Of a stretch of DNA of 64,000 nt, positions 21,958 to 33,052 are shown piece after piece; positions within the stretch are counted from its first letter, which is position 1; each line of letters starts with the position of its first letter. Where the stretch lies: NCBI GenBank assembly GCA_033977485.1, contig CM066998.1, positions 55,208,274 to 55,272,273 on the forward strand, given 5' to 3'. The notes under the pieces are model-generated. The model made no database searches. It was not told where the DNA came from and worked only from the letters and a program-made list of their open reading frames with translations. This DNA comes from Hydrangea macrophylla (lineage: Eukaryota > Streptophyta > Magnoliopsida > Cornales > Hydrangeaceae). Made by a program: the position numbers and the translations under genes.

Positions 21958-24900
21958 TGTAGACACCCCGATTTTGACCGACTATCGAATTTAGGGGATT
22001 ATTACCTCTAAGTCCGATGATGACAATGTCCGACAGATTCGAAAGTCTTCAGGGTAATTCAAGCCCTTCGGAAAGGTTCTCAATCTTGAAGCTATGAAAT
22101 TAAAAAAAAAAAAAAAAAAAAGACTGGAAACGACCGGGTGTTCAGAAAATTTCGGGTGTAAATACATATAGGAAATATAAAATCAGGTTTAGAAGTCTTG
22201 TGAAAAAAATAAAAAAATGAAATGCATTTTTTTTGTTTAAACCATTTTAAGAAAAGGTTTTGAAAAATGAAAAGAAAAGAAAAGAAAAGAAAAGAAAAAT
22301 TTGAGAAAAGAAAAACAAAAAGTAAAAAAGAATTAGAATTCCATTACAGGCCGGCACACGGCAAAGCCGGCGGCACTTTCGAATTGCCACGCCGGTACTC
22401 ACTGAGTGTCGTCCCGGCAGTCAGTGATTGCTGCGAACAACTCACTGAGTGTCGTTCACTGTAACAGTTTTTTTTTTTTTTAAATACGTAATGATTCCAT
22501 TGCACATGGGTTTTTACCCCTAATTTACTAAAATAATCCCTTGAGAATGGTCTATATGACGAGATGTTTATCTCCATTACAAAGGGTGAACTCTTGAGAG
22601 GGAAAAAGCTAGTGAATTACTTGAGTTTTGAAGAGATTGAAGAAGAACCTTTGAAGAAGAGCTTGAAGACTTTGAAGATCTTCATAAAATAAGAGAAAAA
22701 TCTGAAGATTTTGGAGGTAATTCTCTAATTTTAGTTTGCTCTTAATCTATATTCAATCACAATTCGTAGAATTCATTAGGATCTTTTACACAATTTTCAA
22801 AAAGTCTCTTCTAACCTCATTTCATCACACACCACTTGAATTATGATTGAATTCCTTCTTATATTTGTTGATTTGGAACAAGTTTTTTTAAAGTGAAATT
22901 CCATTTGGATCATTATTTGGGTTTGAATTTCATCTCTCTTTGTTCATGCTCTTCTCTTGGAAATCAATGGAATGTTCAATATCCCATTTGAATTCCTCGA
23001 GTTCGATCTGTTAATTTTCTATAAATTTTATGTTTATAGGAGAATTAGAGTTGATCTATGATCACTTCTATGAATAATTGATGGATCTAAGCCTACGTTC
23101 ATGGCTTTGGTTCATCCATTTCGAGTTTATGCAACTTCTTATGTTTCATTGAATTCTATGAAAGTAGGGTCCCATAGCCCTCAAGGATCATTGATTTGAG
23201 AGATGAATCAAAGAAAATAAGTCTTTAATCCTCAAGAATCATGTATTTGGGAGAAGGATTAGATGTAGATCTAGTTGTTCTCTTGATTTGATTATTGAAT
23301 TCAAGTGTTCTTGTTCACCTAAGGGATTGAGAAAGTCCATAGAACCCATGTCTAAGCTCTCTTGAGAGTTCTATGTGGGGTTTCTTCAAGTCTAAATCCA
23401 TGGTAATTCTACACTATGATGATGTTTTCATGTTAAATCATAACCATACTTGGTCTAGATGCTTCATAGAATCATGGATCTAGTTTGGTTTGGTTTATGA
23501 ATAACAATTCAACAATAGTGCAGTGATTTCAATGATGACCTGTGATCAATGATTTTTAATTAAATCATGGTCCATTGGAATTGGATGAGACCAATTGGGA
23601 TGTGTTCATAACACCTAAGTTTACCTCTATAATTTTTATTTGATCATATTGAATGGTTAACATGGCTTGATCATGGTTTTGGTGACTTAACCACTTTCTG
23701 TCCAAAATTTCAGAACAGTGAACTCGTTTTAAGTTGTTTAGACCAGAGCCTTAACCAAATGTTTTAGGTTTCAAACAAATTTTTCTATGAATTTTAATGA
23801 GTTAATAAGATCCTCCAAAAATCTTGAAAGGTTTAAGATTAATTTACTATTTTTAATGAATCATATAAAATCTCTGGACAGAGAGTTGATAAAACCTGAG
23901 TGATGTCTAGTTTTGGTCCAATCCCCAGAGATTGGACCGTTTGATCTTTGATTTTCTTTTTGGGTTAGAAACTAGACTCATAGAGGCACATCATATCCAA
24001 AAATCACTAAGATCAAGCCATGGAAATCATGACTTTCCTATTTTTAAATATTTTGTTTCTTCTCTGTAAGTCTTGAATCTTGAGACAGATTTTGATTCTT
24101 CTCACTCATGATGATTCCAATGATTTCCTAAGGCCTTAGGACTTAAACTATATTTTGAATAAGGTTAATTAAGATTAAATCCAGAGGTTGAAAGATGCAA
24201 ACCAATGAATAATTCATATCTCGCTCATGCTCATGCATTCACAATCCTCATAGGTGGTCATGATACTTGCATCTAAGGACTTTAACTTGTAAATTATTGG
24301 AATAATTTGTGATTGGTCGAATTTGGCTATGGATTCCTTTCAATCACGTGGAGGTCGTAGCATTTCTATATGGACATTACATTGGCTCCTAGTTGAGACT
24401 TGTATATCTATAGGGATGTTGCGATTTCAACAAATTGGAAGGAATTCATAACATTGTCAATCTCCCTTATTTTGTTAGACTTAGGTTAAAATTTTGTATA
24501 ATGTAGTATTCAAAGCATGTGAACTAACCTTTGTTTTGTTTTGAGGTACGATTCTTCAACTTTTCTTTCATTTATCACATTTTTTGATTTTATTGATTTT
24601 TCGACCCATGCGCGATACCTTAGACTAGGTCTTGCCTTATGTGTAATATGTGAATTAGAGTCTTTTTTCTAGGTTTCTATTTTTCGTGTGCATTGCATGT
24701 TTTCATATCGCAGCTGGATCCCGGGTATGTTTCTCGGTCTCTGTGGCATGTCATTTTGCTTGCTATTTGAACTATGTGATTTTTGTATGCCTTTTATCGT
24801 TAGCAATCTTACACCCTTTCAACATTCTTTTGAAATGTATATCTATATTTATGTATTAGTTGAGGGTATGCTTAGATTAAGAATTCGATTAAAAAGGATG

Positions 24901-25119
24901 TTGAGTAAAAGCCTATTACGAGATAGGATGAGAGGGGGTGTTTTAGTCCGCCAGGCCCCTTCTCCTCTCATTCCATACTCCCCGGATCTAGAAATCTCTA
25001 GTTTTCAAAAGATCAATTTGCCTTTAAAATAGTTTCTTTATTTTTCTCAAAATTAAGTGACGACTCTATTTGTTTGAAAAAGTTATTAAAAAAAAACATC
25101 CAGAGTCCCCGTATCCACA
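21958..25119 (+). mobile_element. Tat-like solo LTR, 3.16 kb, perfect TSD
   Basis: It starts TGTAGACACCCC and ends CCCCGTATCCACA. The flanks AGTGT at 21953-21957 and AGTGT at 25120-25124 are identical, which fixes both ends and shows a complete solo LTR left by LTR-LTR recombination. It shares terminal sequence with the LTR at 10379-13658, but most of its body differs, so it belongs to a different subfamily. It includes an (AAAAG)n tract at 22266-22300 and a GC-rich inverted-repeat patch at 22350-22460 with CACTGAGTGTCG repeats. Confidence 0.88.
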
Positions 25120-25650
25120 AGTGTTCATCGATTTTGTTTGGACGAGTTTTCGATATACATGTTAGTTTTGAGAAGAAATTAATTTTATTGCTTGATTTGT
25201 TTAAAAAAATGAGTTTAGATTCATGTTTTAATGCTTGGGAATGATGGAATATGTTTTAGAAATTTATTATTGAATTTTTGGAAGTGTCTTGAAGTATTTA
25301 AAAATGATTTGGGAAGTTATGTACAACTTGAGTATGTGGCTGCAGATTTTAACAAGGAATGTTGTTAGAAGTAACTAGGACCGGTCGAAGGTACCCATAG
25401 GAACGGTCCATGGTACCCCTAGGTGAGTTTTAACCTTTCAAAATTTTTAACTTCTATTTTAACGAAAGGGGTCCTTGAGGGTCCTTAATAAGCCCTAAAA
25501 TAGTACTTTCGACTATTTTCAAGGTGTTTTAATGACCTTTTCAAGGTGTTTTCATGACCTTTTCTTACTACTTAACTCTTTAGTCAGAGGTACTTGACAA
25601 GTTTCACTATAGAAAAGAGTAGTGAAGTAGTAAAAATTGTTCTCATCAAC

Positions 25651-25819
25651 CACTTTCCTTGTGGCCGGATGGCAAGGCCTCTGTGTGTTATACCCAGAGG
25701 TCTCAAGTTCGAATTTCAAGGGGGTGGCCACAGGTGATTCACCCGGACGCCCTGACCTCATGGGATTAGTCGAGGTGCACGCAAACTAGCCCGGACACCC
25801 ACGGTTACCAAAAAAAATA
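25651..25819 (+). mobile_element. Au-like SINE with long TSD
   Basis: The sequence has a tRNA-like head (box A region TGGCCGGATGGCAAGG, box B region AAGTTCGAATTTC) and a tail with GATTAGTCGAGGTGC and CCGGACACCCACGGTTA, which I recognise as the plant Au SINE. It ends in an A-rich tract. Imperfect duplicated flanks, AAAAATTGTTCTCATCAAC (25632-25650) and AAAAATTTGCTCTCATCAAA (25820-25839), mark a retroposed insertion. Confidence 0.85.
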
Positions 25820-26222
25820 AAAAATTTGCTCTCATCAAACGTGTCATATTCAAACTTTGATTCGGCTCTTACAGTTAAATCCTTACATGAGACCACTATA
25901 TAAAATGATTTTGACATTAGAAGTTAGTGTTATTTGCAATATTGAGAGGCATCTTTGGAAATGTCTAAAACATGACTAGTTCAAACCCATTTTTACATTA
26001 ACTTGTTTAAGAAAAACCATTTTTAAGAAGGTTTGAAAACGAACCAATTCCTCAGTTAATTTTAAACCATGCATGAATTCCTGTGTAACTAAAATCAGCT
26101 ACACAAACATCAAACTATTTAAACCAATTCTTTTTTGAAGAAGCGAATCGATTATCATGTTACCCAAAGAACCTCCAATTGTCAATTTTAGACTTGTTCT
26201 TATGAAGACCAACATGCACCAT

Positions 26223-26330
26223 TAGATATGAACATTACTAATTCATCTGCTGACCTACAACAGTTTTGCTCTTGCATGATCTTCACTTGTTTGACTCTGA
26301 CACCCAATTCAATATGAGGAGCATACTACG
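26223..26330 (-). pseudogene. Truncated copy of the 3' end of the DUF4220 gene
   Basis: Read on the minus strand, this stretch aligns with the last 25 or so codons and the downstream sequence of the DUF4220 gene (27175-27275). Shared landmarks are CTAATTCAT, TTGCATGA and CACTT. Compared with the gene it has a frameshift just after the ATG-equivalent, so the C-terminal sequence MAHFGLGDQF is lost. It sits less than 1 kb downstream of the intact gene and in the same orientation, as expected for a decayed tandem duplicate. Confidence 0.75.
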
Positions 26331-26477
26331 CAATTTTTAGAGGACGCAACTTCAATTCTATTATGCGATCAAAAAAAAAACTTCAATTCTATTATATATC
26401 TATCTTCCTCTTTGCCACTCTTGTATTTTTCTCCTTTTTATACATGTATGCTTAAAAAATTTCTTTCATTTAACCAA

Positions 26478-26735
26478 CCGGCGGTAGCCGACTTGGCCAC
26501 GGTCCATGCCTCCCACATGGGAGGTTGTGGGTTCAAATCCAACTCCAAGATGAGTGGCCAAGTGGGAGCAGCTTGGGGCAGATGCGAGTAATCCCCATTT
26601 GATCTCAGGTTCAAAACCTCAATTGAGTGGAGTACAATTCTTGGAGTTAGTCGTCAGTCAGCCTACGGATGATCGACAATAAACGACCATGAGGTGCGGG
26701 GGTCACATCTATGGAGGGGAATTAGCTGATGTGCC
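26478..26735 (+). mobile_element. tRNA-derived SINE
   Basis: A tRNA-like head contains a box A-like TAGCCGACTTGGCC and a box B-like GGTTCAAATCC, flanked by CCTCCCACATGGGAGG, which forms an anticodon-arm-like hairpin. A non-tRNA body follows to about 26735. There is no clean poly-A tail or TSD, so the right end is uncertain. It is not a tRNA gene, because the acceptor stem does not close. Confidence 0.5.
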
Positions 26736-26904
26736 ATTTCGAATGCAACAGTATACAAAGTTGGTTCAGTTTTTTATGATTGTGATACATTAAATGTTAC
26801 CCTTTTCATCAAGAGCGCAAGTATATTGTAATTGCAAATTAAGCATATACAAGAACTTTAATATGAAATAACTGCAATCCAATTGCTTGAAGAGATTAAT
26901 GCTA

Positions 26905-26930
26905 TAATATATATATATATATATATAATA
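26905..26930. repeat. (TA)n microsatellite
   Basis: A run of alternating TA in the spacer downstream of the DUF4220 gene. Confidence 0.9.
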
Positions 26931-27197
26931 ACCTCCCTTGAGGTAACCCATAATTGCAGAAACTAACTTCATATGAATTTTATCACACTAAATAAAAAGG
27001 GCAAATTCAGCACAAGAAAATTCAGAGATGTTTTTGAATTTCAAACTTGTGTGACTCCATCTCACAATAGATGCATCATACAAATTCAACTACCTTCAGA
27101 ATTTGAAACAATGACACACCCAGAACACTACAGATACAACATGCTAATTTAACTATCTCCAGGCGTGACGCCAAATAGATACAACATACTAATTCAT

Positions 27198-29369
27198 TTA
27201 CTTACCCACAATCAATTTTGCCCTTGCATGACCCTCACTTATTTGAAATTGATCCCCCAATCCAAAATGAGCCATAAGCAACCAAACCAAAGTGAGAAGC
27301 TCTCCACCTTTGCTCAGCTGTTGAGCATGAGTAATTGCTCTACAATGACAAGCAGCATGAGACAATAATTCAACCCAAACTCTACTCATGATCACCCACT
27401 TATCCTTATCTTTCAACTCTATCAGCTTCTTAGCCAAAATACAAGCATCAAACAGCACAGTTTTGCTTCTATCTCCCTTAACCGTGACCGGTTTAACTGC
27501 CGTATGAACACCAAGAATTCTCTTGCAGGCTTGTACTTGTTCCTGCTTAGGATCAGTCTTATCCTTACCCGTTCCCGGTTTTGCTCCCCGGAAAAACTTT
27601 ATCGCCTCGGCACTCGTGTCTCTGAATCTTATTTGCCCAATACCCGCCACTGCGGACATCATAGTAGGCTGCAATACTAGTAGATACAACATATAATCCG
27701 ACAAAATCTTTGCGTATTCACGGAAGGTGGATTTTCCATTATGCCCTATACCTGTATTGGCATTAGCATCTTTACTGTCGTCGTTGTAGCAGAGTTCGGT
27801 AGCAATGTGCCATAATAGAAGACTTTCATCGTAGTCCAATTTTTCGATATATTCGAGTAGAGAATTACAACCTTCGACTCGGAGAATCCAATCGCCCCTG
27901 GCTGCACAGATTTCCTTGGCAGAATCCAAATCATCCGCCATACTTGCTTTCATTCGAATTTCTGCGTAGATGAAGTCTCTTAAATCCTCAGTGAATGGCT
28001 CGTTTTTCACGTATTTGAGTCCGTCTAGAAAACCACCAAGGCCAAGATACCCGATGATTCTTTGATTTCCTTTCGAACGTTGGTGGAGACAATAGTATAT
28101 GAAGTTGTATTGGGAGACTGATTCGCACCAACGACGAGAAAGGACTTTCAGAGGTGATCCCAAACAGCGAACTAAAGGGTTCGTTGAGTCTTTAGACCAT
28201 GTTTGGTTCTTTAAGGCCAGGATAATGTTAATGAATTTAGTAGAATTAGATTTATCCTCAGAATTGAGCTGAGTGGACTTCTTGAGAGCAATGGCAGTCC
28301 AATCAGAAACAAGGAGCTTGAGGTAAGCTATTATATCCAATGCAATGGAACCATAGAGCAATGTGTATGTAATTCTAATATTTTGCTTATCAAGATCCTT
28401 TTTGTTTTCTGAAGAAAAAAGGACAAGGGCTACAATAACAGAGATAAATGAAATAGCCCTGAAAAAATGTCCTAGTTTGGAGTGCACAACACTGACCTTT
28501 GTGTAGAGAACTTCATAGATGAAATTGAGCTCAACCTCGACAACCCTAAAAGCATCTTTCGCGTCTCTCTTGAGGAAAAAGTCTCTGCTCTCTTTTCTTT
28601 CACGAAAACTAAATATAAGATCAACAATCAACCCTTTAAAAGTTTCAAAAAACTTGTAAGCATGTAAAACCACTTCCAAAGGACTAAGCTTGCCTTCTTT
28701 CACTGCATTCACAGCCTTAGTAATTCTATCAGGCTCCGGAATCATCACAATCTGAGTGGGAAGTTTCGCTTCTTTCTTTGAAAAGTACTCATCCATGAGC
28801 TTCGCGTAGTTTGGGCCAGGGTCGGGCTCAGTAAGCATGGAGTCTCGGAAACTATCCACACTCGCTAGATATAAAGCACGCGTTCTCTCACCGTACTTGA
28901 TGATGCCGGTGAGAAACATGAGAAGTGTTGGGGCTAAGAGCCTGTTTGGGATTGATTGAATGAAAACATAGGCAGCAGCCAAACACTGAAAAATGAGGTT
29001 GAACAAGTGCCTGAGCCAGAGCTCATTGTCCTCTAGAGCAAATGCAGTTATGGTGTCTGGCCCACCGAGGTGGACTAGAAGGAATGGGGCCCAAAAGGCC
29101 AGAAGGTCGCCGTTGTCGACTAGGCCGCCTTTGTTATCGCTGCCTTGGCTGCTGGAGATGAGCCCAACAGCAAAGCCTGCAGCCCAGTCTGCGAGCAAGT
29201 AGGCCGACCAGAGAGGCATGATTATGTAATTGCTCGCGGTTCGTTTCCTCAATGGGGCAAATACGATTAAAAAGGTTTGGAGTGACAGACTTAAGATGAT
29301 AAAGCCTCGGAGATTCCAGGCGTCCCATAGTCTTTGCCAATAGGGAGGGATACGGAAGTTGGTTGCCAT
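27198..29369 (-). CDS. DUF4220/DUF594 domain membrane protein, intact
   Basis: A 723-residue protein encoded by a single coding exon. The N-terminal half matches DUF4220: hydrophobic segments at about residues 20-40, 48-75, 88-106, 122-142 and 148-160, the family motif HLGGPDTITAFALEDNELW near residue 105, and two further hydrophobic segments near 310-330 and 345-362. The C-terminal part matches DUF594, with LLLWHIATELCYND near 560 and THAQQLSKGGELLTLVWLLM near 690. Length and motif order are usual for the family, which is large in plants and mostly uncharacterised; membrane location is inferred from the hydrophobic segments. The start ATG follows an A-rich leader and is the first in frame. 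A broken copy of the 3' end lies at 26223-26330. Confidence 0.95.
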   Translation of the reverse strand: MATNFRIPPYWQRLWDAWNLRGFIILSLSLQTFLIVFAPLRKRTASNYIIMPLWSAYLLADWAAGFAVGLISSSQGSDNKGGLVDNGDLLAFWAPFLLVHLGGPDTITAFALEDNELWLRHLFNLIFQCLAAAYVFIQSIPNRLLAPTLLMFLTGIIKYGERTRALYLASVDSFRDSMLTEPDPGPNYAKLMDEYFSKKEAKLPTQIVMIPEPDRITKAVNAVKEGKLSPLEVVLHAYKFFETFKGLIVDLIFSFRERKESRDFFLKRDAKDAFRVVEVELNFIYEVLYTKVSVVHSKLGHFFRAISFISVIVALVLFSSENKKDLDKQNIRITYTLLYGSIALDIIAYLKLLVSDWTAIALKKSTQLNSEDKSNSTKFINIILALKNQTWSKDSTNPLVRCLGSPLKVLSRRWCESVSQYNFIYYCLHQRSKGNQRIIGYLGLGGFLDGLKYVKNEPFTEDLRDFIYAEIRMKASMADDLDSAKEICAARGDWILRVEGCNSLLEYIEKLDYDESLLLWHIATELCYNDDSKDANANTGIGHNGKSTFREYAKILSDYMLYLLVLQPTMMSAVAGIGQIRFRDTSAEAIKFFRGAKPGTGKDKTDPKQEQVQACKRILGVHTAVKPVTVKGDRSKTVLFDACILAKKLIELKDKDKWVIMSRVWVELLSHAACHCRAITHAQQLSKGGELLTLVWLLMAHFGLGDQFQISEGHARAKLIVGK

Positions 29370-29810
29370 AGTCTTCTAAAAGGTTGAAGAATTTGCACCC
29401 GCACTGGCATCAATTTAAGAATGTTGGGAGTTGGATTACATATCAAAAGGCTAGTATTACTTATTGTCTTATTGATGCTTGTTATTTGTCATAATTACAT
29501 AAAAGAAGAAAAAAAAAATCTAGACAATGTATAGTTTATAAGATAGAAGTTTAGATGAAAGTCCCTAGAAGCAATTGTCAAGAGCTTACACTCCAATTTG
29601 ATTTTTATTTTGTTAAAAAGTCCCTCAGAAGTGAAACTTCACTTAATATTCATATGGGTCAAGTGAAATTTACTTAATATTTTCGTAGGGAGGACATTCC
29701 CTAATTAAGAATCTTAATTGTCCTTTTTAACTCTAATACAAAATGGCATAAGGGACTTATTCTAAAAGTGTAGTCAGTTAGTTCTCAAGCAAGAAGTAAG
29801 AATCACTATC

Positions 29811-29867
<57 letters not shown>

Positions 29868-30194
29868 TTGTGAATACAGCTTAATGAAGATATGGAGAAC
29901 TGGGATGAGATTGTTAACCAGATCTGCTAAATCTAATTCAAGAAATTCCAAACAATCTACAAAAAACGATAGATCAATTTTTAGACATGAACAGCTTAAA
30001 AAAAAAAACCTAATTTATAATCCAAATATACAAAATCAGAATCACCAAAAATCACAGTAGCCAAACCAAACACAAAAGTAGGAAAATTGGAAATCCGAAT
30101 GAATAAAAAGCAAAGCAAGAAACAAAATTACTAAAGGAACGAACTCAAACCTCAAACTACTACTTCACATATTGATCCTTCTGCTTCTACAACT

Positions 30195-30232
<38 letters not shown>

Positions 30233-30275
30233 AGTGAGGACTGAGGAGCAAAGATTCTTTGATCTTTGCATTGAC
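29370..30275 (-). promoter_or_regulatory. Leader of the DUF4220 gene with a likely 5' UTR intron
   Basis: Read on the minus strand, a CT-rich leader (GA run on + at 30193-30229) is followed by TAGTTTGAG/GTTTGAG, a plausible splice donor at 30151/30150. A plausible acceptor ATGCCAG lies at 29404-29410, leaving about 34 untranslated bases before the ATG. The intron would be 747 bp. The donor block is conserved in the leader copy at 4500-4990, which supports it. This is inferred and not shown by any transcript. A long (GT)n run sits inside at 29814-29863. Confidence 0.4.
29814..29863. repeat. (GT)n microsatellite, about 50 bp
   Basis: Uninterrupted GT repeats, probably within the 5' UTR intron of the DUF4220 gene. 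Confidence 0.95.
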
Positions 30276-30305
30276 TATTTGTCATTCAGTCTAAGAAGTT
30301 TCTAA

Positions 30306-30332
30306 GGGGGGGGGGGGGGGGGGTGGGGGGGG
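30306..30332. repeat. G-run, 26 of 27 bases
   Basis: Eighteen G, one T, then eight G. It lies upstream of the DUF4220 leader. The copy at 4500-4990 lacks the run. Confidence 0.95.
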
Positions 30333-30469
30333 TTTGGAATAGCCAATTGAAATGCTTGGTGCTCTATTTTATTGTTAAAAAGCGACCCACTCATTGACAT
30401 ATGCTGCACATTGCTCATACCAACTTACAGCTTGGATTAAATATTAGGAGAATTATTTTCTACAATTAA

Positions 30470-30880
30470 GTGGTTTGATTGTATTTTATAATTAAATAAT
30501 TGGTAAAAAAAAATAATTGTACTAAAGTAAAAAATGTTTGTACATTTTATTACAATTATTTGTACCAATATAAAAAATGTTATACTATTTTAAAAAATGT
30601 TTGAACCTTGTAAGAAAACATTGCACTCTTATAAAATTATTTGTACCAAGGTAACAAAAGGTTGTATCCTTATAAAAAATATTTGTATCAAATCAAAACC
30701 ACTTATAATTTGTTCCGTGTAAGAAATCTATGTAATTATGGTAAGTGAGTTTTGTACGCATAATAAGAAAACTTTGTACATGTAACCTTTTATATTTGTA
30801 GTAAAAGAGTTTTGTACCCATAATAAAAAAATCTTAGTATCCGTAGTAAGAAACCTTTGTATTTATGCTAGTAGGACTAG
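30470..30880. repeat. Degenerate short tandem repeats with TTTGTACC motif
   Basis: The motifs TTTGTACC, TTTGTATC and TTGTACA recur at 30-45 bp intervals with AT-rich spacers. No unit is clean. No gene is present. Confidence 0.5.
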
Positions 30881-30970
30881 CGAATCAAACCCAAATCCAT
30901 AAATCCAACTAAATAAACCTCGCAACAAACCAATTTGGCCTGAAATTTTTTTTCTGATATGGGTCGTAAT

Positions 30971-31156
30971 CAACAATGCTACACTCACTCCTCCTATCAC
31001 ACCTCAAACCACATCTTATGCTTTAAATGCATGTATCTTGTACTGTTTGAAGTTTTTACACTTTTCTGTGCACCACTTACACAGCACAGGGTATTTGTAT
31101 TTTAAATCAAGGATGTGATTTGGAGTGTGGTTGGAGGAGTGGTTGTAGCATTATTC
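30971..31156. mobile_element. MITE, 186 bp with 10-bp TSD
   Basis: The ends CAACAATGCTACACTCACTC and (complement of the right end) GAATAATGCTACAACCACTC form inverted repeats extending about 50 bp. The flanks GGGTCGTAAT at 30961-30970 and 31157-31166 are identical over 10 bases. The TSD length suggests a Mutator-type origin. Confidence 0.85.
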
Positions 31157-31285
31157 GGGTCGTAATTGGGTTGAAGCTGTGGCATTTAACTGCTAATTAG
31201 TTGTCGGCGATTCCACGTGGACCCATTTACGTCGGAAGATAACCTGCAAACCAACCCACTGCTCATCATGCTCGTTTTTTATTTT

Positions 31286-31386
31286 GGGTAATACTTGGGA
31301 CACATCCATTTGCACAATTTTTGGGACACAACCCAAAAGATGTGTCTATCTCTTTCCGGTGATTGAGTGTGTCCCAAACTTTACCC
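31286..31386. mobile_element. Small MITE, 101 bp
   Basis: The left end GGGTAATACTTGGGACACA and the complement of the right end GGGTAAAGTTTGGGACACA are inverted repeats. The 9-bp flanks TTTTATTTT and TTTTGTTTT agree at 8 of 9, though they are low in complexity. A CT microsatellite (31396-31431) follows. Confidence 0.65.
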
Positions 31387-31391
31387 TTTTG

Positions 31392-31436
<45 letters not shown>

Positions 31437-31452
31437 TATATATATATAGTCA

Positions 31453-31616
31453 GATTCTAAAGAGGGCACCCTCTTTTTATTAAAGAAAGAGTCTCTGTTT
31501 TAGCCGTGTGTTTTTATTAAGGACAGTTTTGTCATTCACATTTTTTAAATACGATCCGATAGCCAAAACAGAGGTCCTCTCTTTAAGAAAGAGATGGCGC
31601 CCTCTTTAGACAATCT
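31453..31616. mobile_element. MITE with long inverted repeats in a TA microsatellite
   Basis: The left arm TCTAAAGAGGGCACCCTC and the right arm (complement TCTAAAGAGGGCGCCATC) continue inward as similar TTAAAGA and CTCTGTTTT blocks, giving arms of about 50 bp. Both sides are flanked by TATATA runs, so the exact TSD cannot be read. Confidence 0.65.
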
Positions 31617-32614
31617 TTATATATATATATATACTAATATATAAAGGAAGAAGTAGGGGTACCTATTTCCTTTTTACTACCATTTATATTTACAATTAAA
31701 CCAATAAACTTACTTATTCAAAATATAAATAGAAAAGTCCAAAATGGTCAATTACATGCAAATAAAACCACCCAACTAAACTTTTATAAACCACTCCCGC
31801 GCCCAATATGAAACTTCCAAAAACTGCCAATTGTCACTTTCCCTTTCTCTCTTATGTTGTTGGCTACTTTTTTTAGAGGACATATTGAAGGCTACTTGAA
31901 GAGAAAATCAGAGAAGCATTGGACTCCACTGTATGTATTCTCTATTTAAAACTTTTTTATGTTTTTAAAAGCATGATCATGTTCTAATTAATTTGTGGAA
32001 TGTGCAGTGAGACAAAGTAGAAGAAGGCTTGGAAGTCCCACATACATCCAACTGCCAAACCCACTAGCCAATGTATTTTTAGAAGCTAGATCATGTTGTA
32101 ATTTAACATATATGCACACAGTGCCAAGCACACACCCGAGTTTCAATTAACGGTGGAAAGTTTGGTACAAAATGGTATGCTTCTCTCTCTGTAGATGCTT
32201 CTTTTATTCGTGGTAAAGAATTTTCTTGCATTGATTTGGGTTTTGTAACAGATTTATCAAATTCATTAATGTCCCCAACAGACAAGCCAAAAGACCCAAT
32301 TTAATACGTGAGTGCTTTAAATTATGGATGCTAATCTATTCGTTCCATTGATTTGTAGGACTCTTTGACCTTTGTGTTCATATTGGTTTTCTTTTCCTTG
32401 CTTTGGTGTGGTTTAAATATTGTGATTTTTTTTTCTTTTTTTCTTTCATAAAAATGAACTATCTGTGAAAATATTCTTTTAATAAAAGATGGATGTAATG
32501 TGTTAAGTTTATTCTTAAAAATTTATCAACAGAAAAAATATTAATTGATTAAGTTTAGTGGTACCTAACGAATACAGCGTGTTGCACACGTAATGCGTGT
32601 GCCTCAGTCGCTAG
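31614..32614 (+). mobile_element. Candidate non-autonomous Helitron, about 1 kb
   Basis: The 3' end has the standard Helitron form: a 7-bp stem hairpin GCACACG-TAATG-CGTGTGC (32584-32602), eight spacer bases, then CTAG (32611-32614) followed by T. The 5' side has TCTTTATATATA and TACTAATATATAAAGGAAG, similar to plant Helitron starts, preceded by A. The left boundary overlaps the end of the MITE at 31453-31616 and is uncertain by up to about 20 bp. No Rep/helicase is encoded. The interior was not matched to a gene. Confidence 0.62.
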
Positions 32615-33052
32615 TATATATAAATGCATTTATGTATTTTCTATTGAAATCCTATTTCTCGTTTGTAAAAAAAAAAAAAAAATTTATTCCCCCCAATCCA
32701 AAACCTACTTTGAATCCAAAGCTAGAAATTAGTAAATTCCAATCGAAGAGGGTTGATGGGTCAACCTGGTTCAATCTATTTGTGACCTATATTTCTATAG
32801 GTAATAAATGGGTTGAATCCATTTAGACCCAAATTCGCTAATGACCCATTCATATTCATCCATAACTACCAATTGTCTTATGGAAAGGAACATTTGTATC
32901 TGTGGTACAAATTTTTTTTTACCATTACATGTCAAGTAGTTTGGTTGTACCATACAACCAAATCACTTGATTGTATGATAGCATTTGTTTAAATATTAAA
33001 TCAACTTCTCCCACATGATTCCAAGGAGAATAATTTTTCAAAGGCTTACTTA

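Noticed and set aside
26478..26560. tRNA gene
   Set aside because: Box A and B are recognisable but the acceptor and T stems do not close and a SINE body follows.
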